NCBI RefSeq assembly: GCF_014651135.1 | Contig: NZ_BMWH01000001.1 | Location: 495,194 to 559,193, forward strand | Direction of reading: 5' to 3' | DNA: 64,000 nucleotides | Origin: Streptomyces echinoruber | GTDB lineage: Bacteria; Actinomycetota; Actinomycetes; Streptomycetales; Streptomycetaceae | In this document: one piece after another, positions 26,029 through 36,259 of the stretch | How the letters are laid out: each line of letters begins with the position of its first letter | How positions within the stretch are numbered: the stretch's first letter is position 1 | Notes under the pieces: generated by a model | The model's input: the letters and a program-made list of their open reading frames with translations, nothing else | Database searches by the model: none | Told to the model about the DNA's origin: nothing | Program-made: the position numbers and the translations under genes

Positions 26029-27849
26029 ATGGCGGTTTCCGTAACCCTTCCGGCGCTCGGCGAGAGCGTCACCGAGGGCACTGTCACCCGCTGGCTGAAG
26101 GCCGAGGGCGAGCACGTCGAGGCCGACGAGCCGCTGCTGGAGGTGTCCACCGACAAGGTCGACACCGAGATCCCCGCCCCGGCCTCCGGCGTGCTGACCT
26201 CCATCAAGGTCGCCGAGGACGAGACCGTCGAGGTCGGTGCCGAGCTGGCCGTCATCGACGACGGCTCCGGCGCCCCCGCCGCGGCCCCGGCCCCCGCCGC
26301 CGAGTCCGCCCCGGCCGCCGCGCCGGCCCCGACGCCCACCGCGGCTCCGGCCGCGCAGGCCCCGGCCGCCCCCTCCACCGAGCAGGCCGCCCCGGCCCCG
26401 GCGCCGACCGCCGAGGCCGCCGCCGGCGGCGGCTCCGCCGAGGGCACCGACGTGGTCCTGCCGGCGCTGGGCGAGTCCGTCACCGAGGGCACCGTCACCC
26501 GCTGGCTGAAGTCGGTCGGCGACACCGTCGAGGCCGACGAGCCGCTGCTGGAGGTGTCGACGGACAAGGTCGACACCGAGATCCCCGCCCCGGCCTCCGG
26601 CGTCCTGCTGGAGATCGTGGTCGGCGAGGACGAGACCGCCGAGGTCGGCGCCAAGCTCGCCGTCATCGGCCGGCCCGGTGCCGCTCCGGCCCAGGCCCAG
26701 GCCCAGGCCCCGGCCGCGCCCGCCGCCCCGGCCCAGCCCGAGCCCGCCCCGGCCCCGCAGCCCGCTCCGGCTCCGGCTCCGGCCGCGCAGCCCGCTCCGG
26801 CTCCGGCCGCCCCGGCCCAGGAAGCCCCGGCGCCGGCCCCGCAGCCGGCCGCCCCGGCTCCCCAGCCGGCCCCGGCCGCCCCGGCCCCGGTCACCCCGGC
26901 CGCCGCTCCGGCGGACGGCGACGGCGCCTACGTGACCCCGCTGGTGCGCAAGCTCGCCGCCGAGAACGGCGTCGACCTGGCCACCGTCAAGGGCACCGGC
27001 GTCGGCGGCCGCATCCGCAAGCAGGACGTCCTCGCCGCCGCGGAGGCCGCCAAGGCCGCCGCCGCTGCCCCGGCCCCCGCGGCCGCTCCCGCCGCCGCGA
27101 AGAAGGCGCCGGTGCTGGAGGCGTCCCCGCTGCGCGGCCAGACCGTCAAGATGCCGCGCATCCGCAAGGTCATCGGCGACAACATGGTCAAGGCGCTGCA
27201 CGAGCAGGCGCAGCTCTCCTCCGTCGTCGAGGTCGACGTCACCCGGCTGATGCGGCTGCGCGAGCGGGCCAAGGCGTCCTTCCAGGCCCGCGAGGGCGTC
27301 AAGCTCTCCCCGATGCCGTTCTTCGTCAAGGCCGCCGCGCAGGCGCTGAAGGCCCACCCGGTCATCAACGCGCGGATCAACGAGGCCGAGGGCACCATCA
27401 CCTACTTCGACACGGAGCACATCGGCATCGCCGTGGACTCCGAGAAGGGGCTGATGACCCCGGTCATCAAGAACGCCGGCGACCTGAACCTCGCGGGCAT
27501 CGCCAAGGCCACCGCCGAGCTCGCGGGCAAGGTCCGCAGCAACAAGATCACGCCGGACGAGCTCGCGGGCGCGACCTTCACCATCTCCAACACCGGTTCG
27601 CGCGGCGCGCTGTTCGACACGATCATCGTGCCGCCGGGCCAGGTCGCGATCCTCGGCATCGGCGCCACCGTCAAGCGCCCGGCCGTGATCGACACCGAGG
27701 AGGGCCCGGTCATCGGCGTCCGGGACATGGTCTACCTGACCCTGTCCTACGACCACCGCCTGGTGGACGGCGCCGACGCCGCCCGCTACCTGACGACGGT
27801 CAAGGCGATCCTGGAGGCCGGTGAGTTCGAGGTCGAGCTCGGCCTGTGA
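26029..27849 (+). CDS. sucB: 2-oxoacid dehydrogenase E2 (dihydrolipoamide succinyltransferase) with two lipoyl domains
   Basis: A 606-residue E2 subunit. Two lipoyl domains carry the lipoyl lysines Lys43 and Lys180, both in [15 protein letters not shown]. Ala/Pro-rich linkers (about 78-135 and 220-295) follow each. An E3-binding domain (about 302-340, [15 protein letters not shown]) precedes the acyltransferase domain with His576 and Asp580 in YDHRLVDG. It works with the lpdA E3. The annotation as succinyltransferase follows the usual actinobacterial naming; in this group an E2 can serve both pyruvate and 2-oxoglutarate complexes, so substrate choice is not settled by sequence. Confidence 0.93.
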   Translation: MAVSVTLPALGESVTEGTVTRWLKAEGEHVEADEPLLEVSTDKVDTEIPAPASGVLTSIKVAEDETVEVGAELAVIDDGSGAPAAAPAPAAESAPAAAPAPTPTAAPAAQAPAAPSTEQAAPAPAPTAEAAAGGGSAEGTDVVLPALGESVTEGTVTRWLKSVGDTVEADEPLLEVSTDKVDTEIPAPASGVLLEIVVGEDETAEVGAKLAVIGRPGAAPAQAQAQAPAAPAAPAQPEPAPAPQPAPAPAPAAQPAPAPAAPAQEAPAPAPQPAAPAPQPAPAAPAPVTPAAAPADGDGAYVTPLVRKLAAENGVDLATVKGTGVGGRIRKQDVLAAAEAAKAAAAAPAPAAAPAAAKKAPVLEASPLRGQTVKMPRIRKVIGDNMVKALHEQAQLSSVVEVDVTRLMRLRERAKASFQAREGVKLSPMPFFVKAAAQALKAHPVINARINEAEGTITYFDTEHIGIAVDSEKGLMTPVIKNAGDLNLAGIAKATAELAGKVRSNKITPDELAGATFTISNTGSRGALFDTIIVPPGQVAILGIGATVKRPAVIDTEEGPVIGVRDMVYLTLSYDHRLVDGADAARYLTTVKAILEAGEFEVELGL

Positions 27850-27920
27850 CCCGCCGCCGGCCCGAGGGCCGCGACGGCGCGGGGCCCGGCCCCCGACCCG
27901 GCCCGCCGGGAGGTGCGTAC

Positions 27921-27968
27921 GGCGCCCCCGTCCGGAGTTCTCCGCGGAGTTCTCCGGGCGGGGGCGCC
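27921..27968 (+). terminator. Terminator of lpdA-sucB
   Basis: A 17-bp stem (27921-27937 with 27952-27968, one T-G wobble) around a 14-base loop that itself contains CTCCGCGGAG. It starts 72 bases after the sucB stop. Confidence 0.8.
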
Positions 27969-28123
27969 GCCGTCTGCCTGCGACCCAGCCCACGCCCGGC
28001 GTGTAAGCCTCGTCTCACCTGCGCGAAAGCCTCCGCGTGCGCCCTTCCGCCCGCAGACGGCAGCCGTATTGTCTAAGCGTCAAAGCTTTCAGGGGCCAAC
28101 GGGTCCCCCTCTAAGGAGCCTCC

Positions 28124-28753
28124 ATGACCGCGCCCGTCATCCACTCGCTGCGCGAGCAGATCCGCGAGCACATCCTGGAGGGCATCATCAGCGGGCGCTG
28201 GAAGCCGGGCGAGCGGATCGTGGAGCGGCGGATCGCGACCGAACTGGAGGTCAGCCAGACCCCGGTGCGGGAGGCGCTGCGCGAGCTGGAGTCGCTGCGG
28301 CTGATCGAATCCTCGCCCAACAAGGGTGTCCGGGTGCGCAACCTGACCGCGGCCGACCTGGAGGAGAGCTACCCGGTGCGCGCCGGTCTGGAGGCGATCG
28401 CGGCGGAGCTGGCGGCCGACCGGCTGGCCGAGGACTGCTCCGCCCTGGAGCCGCACGTCGCGGCCCTGTACCGGGCCGACCGCGCCGGTGACGGCACCGC
28501 GCAGGTGCGGCACACCGTCGCCTTCCACCGCGAACTGGTGCGCGCGGCGGGCAACTCCGTGCTGCTGCACACCTGGGAGGGGCTGGGCATCGAGGTGTTC
28601 ACGGCGCTGTCGATCCGCTGGCTGGGGACCGTGCAGCAGTCGTACGCCGAGGAGCACGAGGAACTCCTGGCCGCGTTCCGCCGCCGCGACCCCCGGATCG
28701 CGGAGCTGGTGAAGGCGCACGTGCTGGGCTGCGCCCCGCGCCACGAGTCCTGA
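28124..28753 (+). CDS. GntR-family regulator, FadR (FCD) subfamily
   Basis: A 209-residue protein with an N-terminal winged helix (about 5-72; SLREQIREHILEGIISGRWKPG and VSQTPVREALRELES) and a C-terminal FCD ligand domain (about 85-200; Asp/His metal ligands in the HTVAFHRELV region). FadR-type regulators of this kind respond to carboxylates such as pyruvate. Its location between sucB and aceE makes control of pyruvate or 2-oxoacid dehydrogenase genes the simplest hypothesis. ATG 28124 follows AAGGAGCC. Confidence 0.9.
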   Translation: MTAPVIHSLREQIREHILEGIISGRWKPGERIVERRIATELEVSQTPVREALRELESLRLIESSPNKGVRVRNLTAADLEESYPVRAGLEAIAAELAADRLAEDCSALEPHVAALYRADRAGDGTAQVRHTVAFHRELVRAAGNSVLLHTWEGLGIEVFTALSIRWLGTVQQSYAEEHEELLAAFRRRDPRIAELVKAHVLGCAPRHES

Positions 28754-28760
28754 AACCCCC

Positions 28761-28870
28761 GCCACGGGTCCCGAACCCCCGCTACGGGCCCTGAACACAC
28801 CCTCGCCACGGGTCCCGAACCCCCGCTACGGGCCCTGAACACACCCCCGCCACGGGTCCCGAACCCCCGC
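28761..28870. repeat. 44-bp tandem repeat, about 2.5 copies
   Basis: Copies start at 28761, 28805 and 28849 (partial), each beginning GCCACGGGTCCCGAACCCCC. Diverged half-units continue to about 28960. No gene is seen between 28754 and 29228 apart from the aceE control region. Confidence 0.85.
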
Positions 28871-29093
28871 CGCGAACCCCGAGCATCCGCCGCGGGACCC
28901 CCGACGAGCACCCGCCATGGGTCCTGCCCCCCTGCCACGGGTCCTGGTCCCCCGCCGCGAGCTCTGAGCGCGGTCGCGCTCAAACACGGTCCCACCTGCG
29001 GGAATTCCCCCGAAAACGCGGCACTCGGTGCCCGCGCGAAAGACACTGCGTGCCTATTTTCCCGCCATCGGAAGGTTTTCCCCCTTCACCCTT

Positions 29094-29110
29094 TGATCGA
29101 TCATCGATCA
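29094..29110. promoter_or_regulatory. 17-bp palindrome in the aceE control region
   Basis: TGATCGAT (29094-29101), a central C, then ATCGATCA (29103-29110) form a perfect palindrome about 120 bases before the aceE ATG, in a locally AT-rich stretch, just before GGGGGTTACAGT. The size and symmetry fit a dimeric winged-helix operator; the adjacent GntR regulator is the obvious candidate. Confidence 0.55.
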
Positions 29111-29228
29111 GGGGGTTACAGTCGCCGACGGACTTCCACCCGAGTCCGCGCCCTGTCCTGCCAAAGACCAAGGGCACCCCCGACCCTTACCGATGAGGGA
29201 ACCCCCTTCGACTGAGGAAGGCGGCGAC

Positions 29229-31931
29229 ATGACCGACCCCAACGCCATCCAGCCGAGCGAGCTCGACCAGCTCCCGGACCGCGACCCGGAGGAGACCGCC
29301 GAGTGGCAGGCGTCCCTGGACGCCGTCGCCCGGGCGGCCGGGCCGCACCGTGCCGCGTACCTGATGCGCCGCACGCTGGAGCGCGCCGAGGGCGCCGGTG
29401 TCCCGCTGCCGAAGCTCCTCGAGACGGACTACGTCAACACCATCCCCACCGCCGCCGAGCCGGCCCCGGCCGGCGACGAGGAGATGGAGCGCCGCATCAC
29501 CGCGTGGAACCGCTGGAACGCGGCCGCGATGGTGACCCGCGGCAGCAAGTACGGCGTGGGCGGCCACATCGCCACCTTCGCCTCCGCGGCCTGGCTGTAC
29601 GAGGTGGGCTTCAACCACTTCTTCCGCGGCAAGGAGGGCGACGGCTCCGGCGACCAGCTCTACATCCAGGGCCACGCCTCCCCCGGCATCTACGCCCGCG
29701 CCTTCCTCGACGGCCGGCTGACCGAGCGGCACCTGGACAACTTCCGCCGCGAGGCGGGCGGCGGCGGCCTGCCGTCGTACCCGCACCCGCGCCGGCTGCC
29801 CTGGCTGTGGGAGTTCCCCACCGTCTCCATGGGCCTGGGCCCGCTGTCGGCGATCTACCAGGCGCGCTTCAACCGCTACCTCACCGCCCGCGGCATCAAG
29901 GACGTCTCCGACTCCCACGTGTGGGCGTTCCTCGGCGACGGCGAGATGGACGAGCCGGAGTCCACCGCCGCTCTCGCGCTGGCCGCCCGTGAGGAGCTGG
30001 ACAACCTCACCTTCGTCGTCAACTGCAACCTGCAGCGCCTGGACGGCCCGGTCCGCGCCAACTTCAAGATCGTGCAGGAGCTGGAGGCCCAGTTCCGCGG
30101 CGCCGGCTGGAACGTGATCAAGGTGCTGTGGGGCACCGCCTGGGACGAGCTGTTCGCCCTCGACACCACCGGCGCCCTGGTGCGGCGCCTGCGCGAGGTG
30201 CCGGACGCCCAGCTCCAGACGTACCAGACCCGCAGCGCCGCCTACATCCGCGAGGACTTCTTCGGCAAGGACCCGGCGCTCGTGGAGATGGCGAAGCTGC
30301 TGAGCGACGACAAGATCCTCGAGTGCTTCCACACCTCCCGCGGCGGCCACGAGCCGCGCAAGGTGTACGCCGCCTACAAGGCCGCCCTGGCGCACAAGGG
30401 CGCCCCGACGGTGATCCTGGCGCAGACGGTCAAGGGCCACACCCTCGGTGAGGGCTTCGCCTCCAAGAACGCCAACCACCAGATGAAGAAGCTGACGGTG
30501 GAGGAGTTCAAGGCGATGCGCGACCGCCTGGAACTGCCCATCAAGGACAGCGACTTCGTCGACGGCGTGGTCCCCTACGGCCACCCCGGCCCCGACTCCC
30601 CCGAGGTGCGCTACCTCCAGGAGCGCCGCGCGGCCCTCGGCGGCCCCGCCCCGGCCCGCCGCGTCCACCCGGTGCCGGCGCTGCCCGCCCCGGCCGAGAA
30701 GCCGTTCACCGCGTTCGACAAGGGCTCCGGCTCCCAGAACGTCGCCACCACCATGGCGTTCGTGCGCCTGATCAAGGACCTGGTGCGCGACAAGGAGACC
30801 GGCAAGCGCTGGGTGCCGATCGTGCCGGACGAGGCCCGCACCTTCGGCATGGAGAGCCTGTTCCCGTCGCTGGGCATCTACTCGCCCAAGGGCCAGACGT
30901 ACGAGCCGGTCGACCGCGACCAGCTCATGTACTACAAGGAGGCGAAGAACGGGCAGATCCTCAACGAGGGGATCACCGAGGCCGGTTCCATGGCCGACTT
31001 CATCGCCGCCGCCACGTCGTACGCGACGCACGGCGAGCCGATGATCCCATTCTACATCTTCTACTCGATGTTCGGCTGGCAGCGCACCGCCGACCAGATG
31101 TGGCAGCTCGGCGACCAGCTCGGCCGCGGCTTCCTCATCGGCGCCACCGCCGGCCGCACCACGCTGACCGGCGAGGGCCTGCAGCACGCGGACGGCCACA
31201 CGCCCGTCATCGCCGCGACCAACCCGGCGGCGCTGACGTACGACCCGGCGTTCGCCTACGAGATCGCCGTCATCGTCCGCGAGGGCGTCCGCCGCATGTA
31301 CGGCGAGGCCAAGCCGGGCGAGGACCAGGACGTCTTCTACTACCTGACCGTCTACAACGAGCCGCTGCCGCAGCCCGCCAAGCCGGCCGGCCTCGGCATC
31401 GACGAGGGCATCATCAAGGGCCTGTACCGCTTCAACACGGCGGAGTCCGCGGGCCTGACCGTGCCGGAGAACGCGCCGCGCATCCAGCTCCTGGGCTCCG
31501 GCACCGCGATCCACTGGGCGCTGAAGGCGCAGAAGCTGCTCGCCGAGGAGTGGGGCGTGGCCGCCGACGTGTGGTCCGCGACCTCCTGGACCGAGCTGCG
31601 CCGGGACGCCCTGGAGGCCGACGCGGCGCTGCTGCGCGGCGAGGAGCGGGTGCCCTACATCCGGCAGGCGCTGCAGGGCGCCGAGGGCCCGGTGCTGGCG
31701 GTCTCCGACTACATGCGCCAGGTCCCGGACCAGATCGCGCAGTGGGTCGAGCAGGACTGGGCCTCGCTGGGCACCGACGGCTTCGGCCTGTCGGACACCC
31801 GTGAGGCCGCCCGCCGCCACTTCGGCGTGGACGCCGAGTCCATCGTCGTCGCCTCCCTGGCCCAGCTCGCCAAGCGCGGCGAGGTCCAGGCCGCGGCGGT
31901 GAAGGAGGCGCGGGAGAAGTACGGCCTCTGA
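29229..31931 (+). CDS. aceE: Pyruvate dehydrogenase E1 component, homodimeric type
   Basis: A 900-residue thiamine-diphosphate enzyme that decarboxylates pyruvate and loads acetyl groups on lipoyl-E2. The ThDP motif GDGEMDEPE...FVVNCNLQ is at about 236-270. Further family motifs are [31 protein letters not shown] and [12 protein letters not shown]. The ATG at 29229 follows GGAAGG and begins [11 protein letters not shown]; an upstream ATG at 29193 lacks a ribosome site. The long leader (from about 29110) and the palindrome suggest regulation. Confidence 0.96.
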   Translation: MTDPNAIQPSELDQLPDRDPEETAEWQASLDAVARAAGPHRAAYLMRRTLERAEGAGVPLPKLLETDYVNTIPTAAEPAPAGDEEMERRITAWNRWNAAAMVTRGSKYGVGGHIATFASAAWLYEVGFNHFFRGKEGDGSGDQLYIQGHASPGIYARAFLDGRLTERHLDNFRREAGGGGLPSYPHPRRLPWLWEFPTVSMGLGPLSAIYQARFNRYLTARGIKDVSDSHVWAFLGDGEMDEPESTAALALAAREELDNLTFVVNCNLQRLDGPVRANFKIVQELEAQFRGAGWNVIKVLWGTAWDELFALDTTGALVRRLREVPDAQLQTYQTRSAAYIREDFFGKDPALVEMAKLLSDDKILECFHTSRGGHEPRKVYAAYKAALAHKGAPTVILAQTVKGHTLGEGFASKNANHQMKKLTVEEFKAMRDRLELPIKDSDFVDGVVPYGHPGPDSPEVRYLQERRAALGGPAPARRVHPVPALPAPAEKPFTAFDKGSGSQNVATTMAFVRLIKDLVRDKETGKRWVPIVPDEARTFGMESLFPSLGIYSPKGQTYEPVDRDQLMYYKEAKNGQILNEGITEAGSMADFIAAATSYATHGEPMIPFYIFYSMFGWQRTADQMWQLGDQLGRGFLIGATAGRTTLTGEGLQHADGHTPVIAATNPAALTYDPAFAYEIAVIVREGVRRMYGEAKPGEDQDVFYYLTVYNEPLPQPAKPAGLGIDEGIIKGLYRFNTAESAGLTVPENAPRIQLLGSGTAIHWALKAQKLLAEEWGVAADVWSATSWTELRRDALEADAALLRGEERVPYIRQALQGAEGPVLAVSDYMRQVPDQIAQWVEQDWASLGTDGFGLSDTREAARRHFGVDAESIVVASLAQLAKRGEVQAAAVKEAREKYGL

Positions 31932-31941
31932 CACCGGTCTT

Positions 31942-32062
31942 CCGGCATCCGGCACCCGCGGGTGCCGGATGCCGGGCTCCGGATGCCGGGCTCCGGGTTC
32001 CGGGCTCCGGGTTCCGGGCTCCGGGTTCCGGTGAGGGGGGCACGGCGGTCGCCGTGCCCCCC
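31942..32062 (+). terminator. Tandem terminator hairpins after aceE
   Basis: A perfect 34-base inverted repeat (31942-31975; arms CCGGCATCCGGCACCC) starts 11 bases after the stop. About five short GCCGGGCTCCGG/GGGTTCCG repeats follow, then a second hairpin with a 12-bp stem (32035-32046 with 32051-32062, GGGGGGCACGGC) closing a 4-base loop. Confidence 0.85.
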
Positions 32063-32117
32063 TTCGCTGTCGGCTCGCTGTCGGTTTGCTGTCGGCGGCG
32101 CCCGGCATGATGGCCCC

Positions 32118-33161
32118 ATGCGCGCTGCCCGGCTGATCAAGATGGTGCTGCTGCTCCAGTCCCGGCCCTCCATGACCGCCGCCGAGCTGGCGCGGGAGCT
32201 GGAGGTGTCGGAGCGCACGGTCACGCGGGACGCGCAGGCGCTGTCGGAGGCGGGCGTGCCGGTGTACGCCGACCGGGGGCGGGCCGGCGGCTACCGGCTG
32301 GTGGGCGGCTACCGCACGCGGCTGACCGGGCTGGCGCGCACGGAGGCGGAGGCGCTGTTCCTGAGCGGGGTGCCGGGGGCGCTGCGGGAGATGGGCCTGC
32401 ACGACGCGGCCTCGGCGGCCCGCCTGAAGGTGTCGGCGGCACTGCTGCCGTCGCTGCGGGACGCCCCCCGCACGGCGGCCCAGCGCTTCCACCTGGACGC
32501 GCCGAACTGGTTCGCCGAGCCCGAGACGCCCGACCTGCTGCCGGCGGTCGCGGAGGCGGTGTGGGACGACCGGCGGGTCACCGCGCGCTACCGGCGCGGG
32601 GCGGAGGAGGTCGTACGGGAGCTGGAGCCGTACGGGCTCGTGCTGAAGGCAGGCGTGTGGTACCTGTGCGCGCGGGTGCCGGAACCGGAACCGGAACCGG
32701 ATGTGGTGCCGGTACCGGATGCGGAGCCGGCTCGGGTGCCGCGGGCCGGGGCGCGCGGTTCCTTCCGGGTGTACCGGATCGACCGGTTCACGGCCGTCGA
32801 GGCGCGCGAGGAGCGCTTCGTGCGGGAGGAGGACTTCGACCTGCCCGCGTTCTGGGCACAGCGGGCCGAGCAGTTCGCGCGGTCGATCCTGCGGGCCGAG
32901 GTCGTGGTGCGGCTGTCCCCGCGGGGCCTGCGGCGGCTGCGGTACGCCGTCGAGCCGGTCGCCGCGCGCGAGGCGCTGGCGTCGGCGGGCGCTCCGGACG
33001 CGGACGGGTGGGTGACGGTGACCCTCCCGGTGGAGTCGGAGGAGGTCGCGCACGACCAGCTCACGGCGCTGGGTCCCGAGGCGGAGGTGCTCGCCCCCGG
33101 GCGCCTGCGGGAGCGGTTCGCGCGCGACGCGCGGCGCCTGGCGGCGCTGTACGACCGGTGA
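32118..33161 (+). CDS. HTH_11/WYL-domain transcriptional regulator
   Basis: A 347-residue regulator of the YafY/DeoR-like group. The N-terminal helix-turn-helix (about 3-60) has LQSRPSMTAAELARELEVSERTVTRD; the WYL domain follows (about 140-240; EPYGLVLKAGVWYLCAR). The WYL domain carries a PEPEPEPDVVPVPDAEP insertion encoded by a CCGGAA-type repeat. A WCX-like C-terminal domain closes it. WYL regulators often respond to nucleic-acid or stress ligands. ATG at 32118; the stop TGA lies inside a tandem repeat. Confidence 0.88.
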   Translation: MRAARLIKMVLLLQSRPSMTAAELARELEVSERTVTRDAQALSEAGVPVYADRGRAGGYRLVGGYRTRLTGLARTEAEALFLSGVPGALREMGLHDAASAARLKVSAALLPSLRDAPRTAAQRFHLDAPNWFAEPETPDLLPAVAEAVWDDRRVTARYRRGAEEVVRELEPYGLVLKAGVWYLCARVPEPEPEPDVVPVPDAEPARVPRAGARGSFRVYRIDRFTAVEAREERFVREEDFDLPAFWAQRAEQFARSILRAEVVVRLSPRGLRRLRYAVEPVAAREALASAGAPDADGWVTVTLPVESEEVAHDQLTALGPEAEVLAPGRLRERFARDARRLAALYDR

Positions 33162-33251
33162 GGCGCCGTACGGCCGGTGAGGCGCCGTACGGCCGGTGAG
33201 GCGCCGTACGGCCGGTGAGGTGCCCTGCGGCCGGTGAGGTGCCCGCGGCCG
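33158..33251. repeat. 19-bp tandem repeat that overlaps a stop codon
   Basis: Units GTGAGGCGCCGTACGGCCG start at 33158, 33177 and 33196, with two diverged copies at 33215 and 33234. The first copy contains the TGA of the WYL gene. Confidence 0.85.
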
Positions 33252-33322
33252 GTAACGATCCGGGCGTCTCCGGGTGCGTCCGGGTGCGTCCCCGGCGTCC
33301 GGGCTCGATGCTGGATGCCGTG

Positions 33323-33841
33323 ATGGACGAGACGGAGTTCTGGGAACTGGTCGACTCCGCCCGCGAGGAGGCCGGAGGCGATCCCGAGGAGCAGGCCGAC
33401 CTGCTCGTGGAGCGGCTCGTGGAGCTGGACCCGGAGGCGGTGCTGGACTTCGCCCGTCATTTCGAGGCGCGTCGCCGCCGCGCCCACCGCTGGGACCTGT
33501 GGGGCGCCGCCTGCGTGCTGCTCGGCGAGGTCGACGACGACGGCTTCGACTTCTTCCGGTGCTGGCTGATCGGGCAGGGGCGCGAGGTGTTCGAGGGCGC
33601 CCTGCACGACCCGGACCGGCTGGCCGAGTTGCTGGGCGACTTCGACGAGGACGTCGACGGCGACGGGGAGGAACTCGGTTACGCGGCCGACGAGGCGTAC
33701 GAGCAGCTCACCGGCACCGTCGTGCCCGACCTGGGGCTGTCGCCCGCGCCTGCGGAGCCGGCGGGCACGCCGTTCGACCTCGAGGACGAGCGGGTGCTGG
33801 CGGAGCGGTATCCGGCGCTGTGGGAGCGGTTCCGGGGGTGA
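33323..33841 (+). CDS. DUF4240 domain protein
   Basis: A 172-residue acidic protein with the DUF4240 pattern: MDETEFWELVDSARE, LEPEAVLDFARHFE-like segment, WDLWGAACVLLGE and CWLIGQGREVFEGALHDPD. Homologues are soluble and of unknown role. ATG at 33323 gives the family N-terminus; another ATG at 33308 would add five residues. It stands alone on this strand after the WYL gene. Confidence 0.87.
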   Translation: MDETEFWELVDSAREEAGGDPEEQADLLVERLVELDPEAVLDFARHFEARRRRAHRWDLWGAACVLLGEVDDDGFDFFRCWLIGQGREVFEGALHDPDRLAELLGDFDEDVDGDGEELGYAADEAYEQLTGTVVPDLGLSPAPAEPAGTPFDLEDERVLAERYPALWERFRG

Positions 33842-33864
33842 CGCCTCCGCTCGGACGCCGGGGT

Positions 33865-33990
33865 TCCGGCCGCCCGTCCACCCATCCACTCCTCCACCCG
33901 TCCACCCGTTCACCCCTTCGCCCGTCCATCCGTCCACCCTTTCACCCGTCCGTCCGTCCACCCCTTCACCCATCCATCCGTCTCGTCCGG
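33865..33990. repeat. Low-complexity CCGTCCACC/TTCACCC repeats
   Basis: The stretch is built from CCGTCCATCCGTCCACC and TTCACCC units, period about 8 to 32 bases, in the gap between the DUF4240 gene and the converging amidase gene. Confidence 0.8.
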
Positions 33991-34097
33991 CCGGCGGATG
34001 CCCCGGCTTCCGCCCCGACCGCCGACGGGCGCGCGGCCGGCCGCCTGCCGCTCCCGCCGGCGGTCCGCCGCGGCGGCCGGTGCCGTCCCCGTGGGCC

Positions 34098-34883
34098 TCA
34101 CGGACGGCCCTGGAGGCGGGCGGCCGCGCGCCGGATCCCGGGCAGGCGGGCGGTGAGGGCCTCGCCGGGGCAGTTGGTCCGGTAGGCGTCGCGGTGGGGG
34201 GCGACGGCCGGGAACTCGGCGGCGGTGCCGGCGGGGTAGCGGCTGTGGCCGTTGCTGGAGACCAGGCGCACGGTCGCGCGCGGGTCGATCCCGGCCAGGC
34301 CCAGCTTCCAGGCGGCCAGCGCGGCGATCGCGTCGGTCATGGCGCGCGGCACGGAGGTGCCGGCGGTGAAGGTGCCGAGGGCGGCGACGCCGGTGGTGCG
34401 GTGGTTGAAGCCCTGGGTGTGGGCGCCGGTGACGGGGCGCTCGGGGCCGCCCGCGCGGCCCTCGTAGAGGGTGCCGCAGCGGTCGACGAGGAAGTTGTAG
34501 GCGAGGTCGTCGAAGCCGCGCGCCTCGATCTGCCCGGCGTACAGGTTGCGGATGACGGCGGGGGCGTCGGCGCAGGCGTAGTCGTTGGGCGAGTCGGTGT
34601 GGTGGACGAAGACGGCGACGGCCTCGTCGTCGTAGCGCGGTGCGGCGCGGGGGCGCGGGGCCGGGGGTCCGGGGGCGTGCAGCCAGACCGAGCGGGGGAC
34701 GATCGGCGGCCGGGGGGCGCGGTGCGATCCGGTGGCCGGCCGGGTCGCGGCGGGGGCGGCGCGCTCGGGCGCGCGGCGCGGGGCGCCGTCCGCGGACAGC
34801 AGCAGCGCCGCGCAGACGGCGAGCCCGGGCAGGCAGACGGGCAGCAGCACGCCGGCGGCCCGGGTCCGTCGGACGACATGCAT
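34098..34883 (-). CDS. Exported N-acetylmuramoyl-L-alanine amidase, PGRP type
   Basis: A 261-residue protein with an N-terminal signal/anchor (about residues 9-30, AGVLLPVCLPGLAVCAALLL) and a peptidoglycan-recognition amidase domain (about 60-235). Zinc-ligand candidates are His in VFVHHTDSPN, His in GAHTQGFN and Cys in RTNCPGEAL; LVDRCGTLYEGRAGG is typical of the fold. It cleaves the amide between muramic acid and the stem peptide outside the cell. ATG at 34883 places the signal correctly; the frame extends to 34946. Confidence 0.88.
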   Translation of the reverse strand: MHVVRRTRAAGVLLPVCLPGLAVCAALLLSADGAPRRAPERAAPAATRPATGSHRAPRPPIVPRSVWLHAPGPPAPRPRAAPRYDDEAVAVFVHHTDSPNDYACADAPAVIRNLYAGQIEARGFDDLAYNFLVDRCGTLYEGRAGGPERPVTGAHTQGFNHRTTGVAALGTFTAGTSVPRAMTDAIAALAAWKLGLAGIDPRATVRLVSSNGHSRYPAGTAAEFPAVAPHRDAYRTNCPGEALTARLPGIRRAAARLQGRP

Positions 34884-35067
34884 GGTCCCACTGTGGGACC
34901 CGTCCGCCGCGTCCGCGAGGTGCGCTGTGCCGCCCGGTGGAACCATCGTCCCCTTCCGGCACGTTTCACGAGGTAGCCGCGCCCGGGGCGGGCACCGGCC
35001 CGGGCACGCGGCTGATCACCGGGCCCGCCGTGTGCGTATGAAGGGGTCCGAGAGAAAGGCGGCTTGG

Positions 35068-36252
35068 GTGGACCTGCTCGACGTCCTGCTGATGCTGGTG
35101 ATCCTCGTCTACGCGGCGTCCGGCTACCGGCGCGGCCTGGTGGCCGGGTGCGTGTCGTTCGCCGGGTTCGTCGGCGGCGCGGTCGTCGGGGTGTGGGTGC
35201 TGCCCTGGATGACGCGGCTGGTGGAGCGGGGCACGACGGCGGCGACGGTGACCGCCGTGATCACGGTGCTGCTGCCGGCGGTGCTGGGGCACGAGCTGGC
35301 GGGCCGGCTGGCGCTGCGGCTGCGGCGCGAACTGGACCGCGGCGTGCTGCGGGCGGCGGACGGCGTGGGCGGCGCCGCGGCGAACACGATGGCGGTGCTG
35401 GTGGTGGCGTGGGTGGCCGCCAGCGTCCTGGCCGCGTCCGCGTCCCCGCTGGTCAACACGGCGATACGCGACTCGCGGCTGCTGGGCGCGGTGCAGGAGG
35501 TGATGCCGGACACCACGCCGGCGTGGTTCTCCCGCGCCACCTCGGCACTGACCCAGGCGGGCTTCCCGCAGGTGTTCAACCCGTTCGAGAACGAACCGGT
35601 GGCCGGCGTGGCCAGGCCCTCCGGCGACAGCGTCACCGCCTCCGCCGTCAACGCGGCCAGGCTGAGCACGGTGAAGATCGAGGGCGTGGCCGGCGACCAG
35701 GGCCGCGAGGGCAGCGGGTTCGTGTACGCGCCGCGGCACGTGATGACCAACGCGCACGTCGTCGCGGGCATCGACCGGCCCGGCGTGCGCGTCGGCGGGG
35801 TGGGCCGGTCCTACGAGGCGCGGGTGGTGCTGTTCGACCCGCGGCGGGACGTGGCGGTGCTGTACGTGCCGGGGCTCAAGGCGCCGGTGCTGCGCTTCGA
35901 CGACGGGGCGCGGCGCGGCGACTCGGCGGTCGTGGCGGGCTACCCGCAGGACGGTTCCCTGGACCTGCAGGCCGCGACGGTGGCGAGCCGGATGAACGCC
36001 ACGGGGCAGAACATCTACAACGACGGCACGGTCACCCGCGAGATCTACGCCATCCGCTCCACCGTCCGCCCGGGCAACTCCGGCGGCCCGCTGCTGTCCA
36101 CCGACGGCCGCGTCTACGGCGTGGTCTTCGCCCGCTCCACCTCCGACCCGGAGACCGGCTACGTCCTCACGGCCGCCGAGGTGGCCGCGGACGCGCGGCG
36201 CGCGGCCGACGCGACGGCGCCGGTGGACACCGGCGCCCTCGTCACGTCCTGA
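35068..36252 (+). CDS. MarP-family membrane serine protease (CvpA + trypsin)
   Basis: A 394-residue protein: four N-terminal membrane helices of the CvpA type (about 5-150; LLDVLLMLVILVYAASGYRRG), then a periplasmic trypsin-like domain with His in TNAHVVAG, Asp in RRDVAVLYV and Ser in RPGNSGGPLL. The mycobacterial relative MarP is needed for acid tolerance. GTG at 35068 is preferred, with AAAGG nine bases before it; ATG at 35038 would add 10 polar residues and has no ribosome site. The stop is 7 bases from the converging GNAT stop. Confidence 0.9.
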   Translation: MDLLDVLLMLVILVYAASGYRRGLVAGCVSFAGFVGGAVVGVWVLPWMTRLVERGTTAATVTAVITVLLPAVLGHELAGRLALRLRRELDRGVLRAADGVGGAAANTMAVLVVAWVAASVLAASASPLVNTAIRDSRLLGAVQEVMPDTTPAWFSRATSALTQAGFPQVFNPFENEPVAGVARPSGDSVTASAVNAARLSTVKIEGVAGDQGREGSGFVYAPRHVMTNAHVVAGIDRPGVRVGGVGRSYEARVVLFDPRRDVAVLYVPGLKAPVLRFDDGARRGDSAVVAGYPQDGSLDLQAATVASRMNATGQNIYNDGTVTREIYAIRSTVRPGNSGGPLLSTDGRVYGVVFARSTSDPETGYVLTAAEVAADARRAADATAPVDTGALVTS

Positions 36253-36259
36253 CGGTGCG

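Noticed and set aside
29187..33053. Minus-strand frame of 1288 codons opposite aceE and the WYL gene
   Set aside because: It is antisense to two well-supported genes and is low-complexity, a codon-bias shadow.
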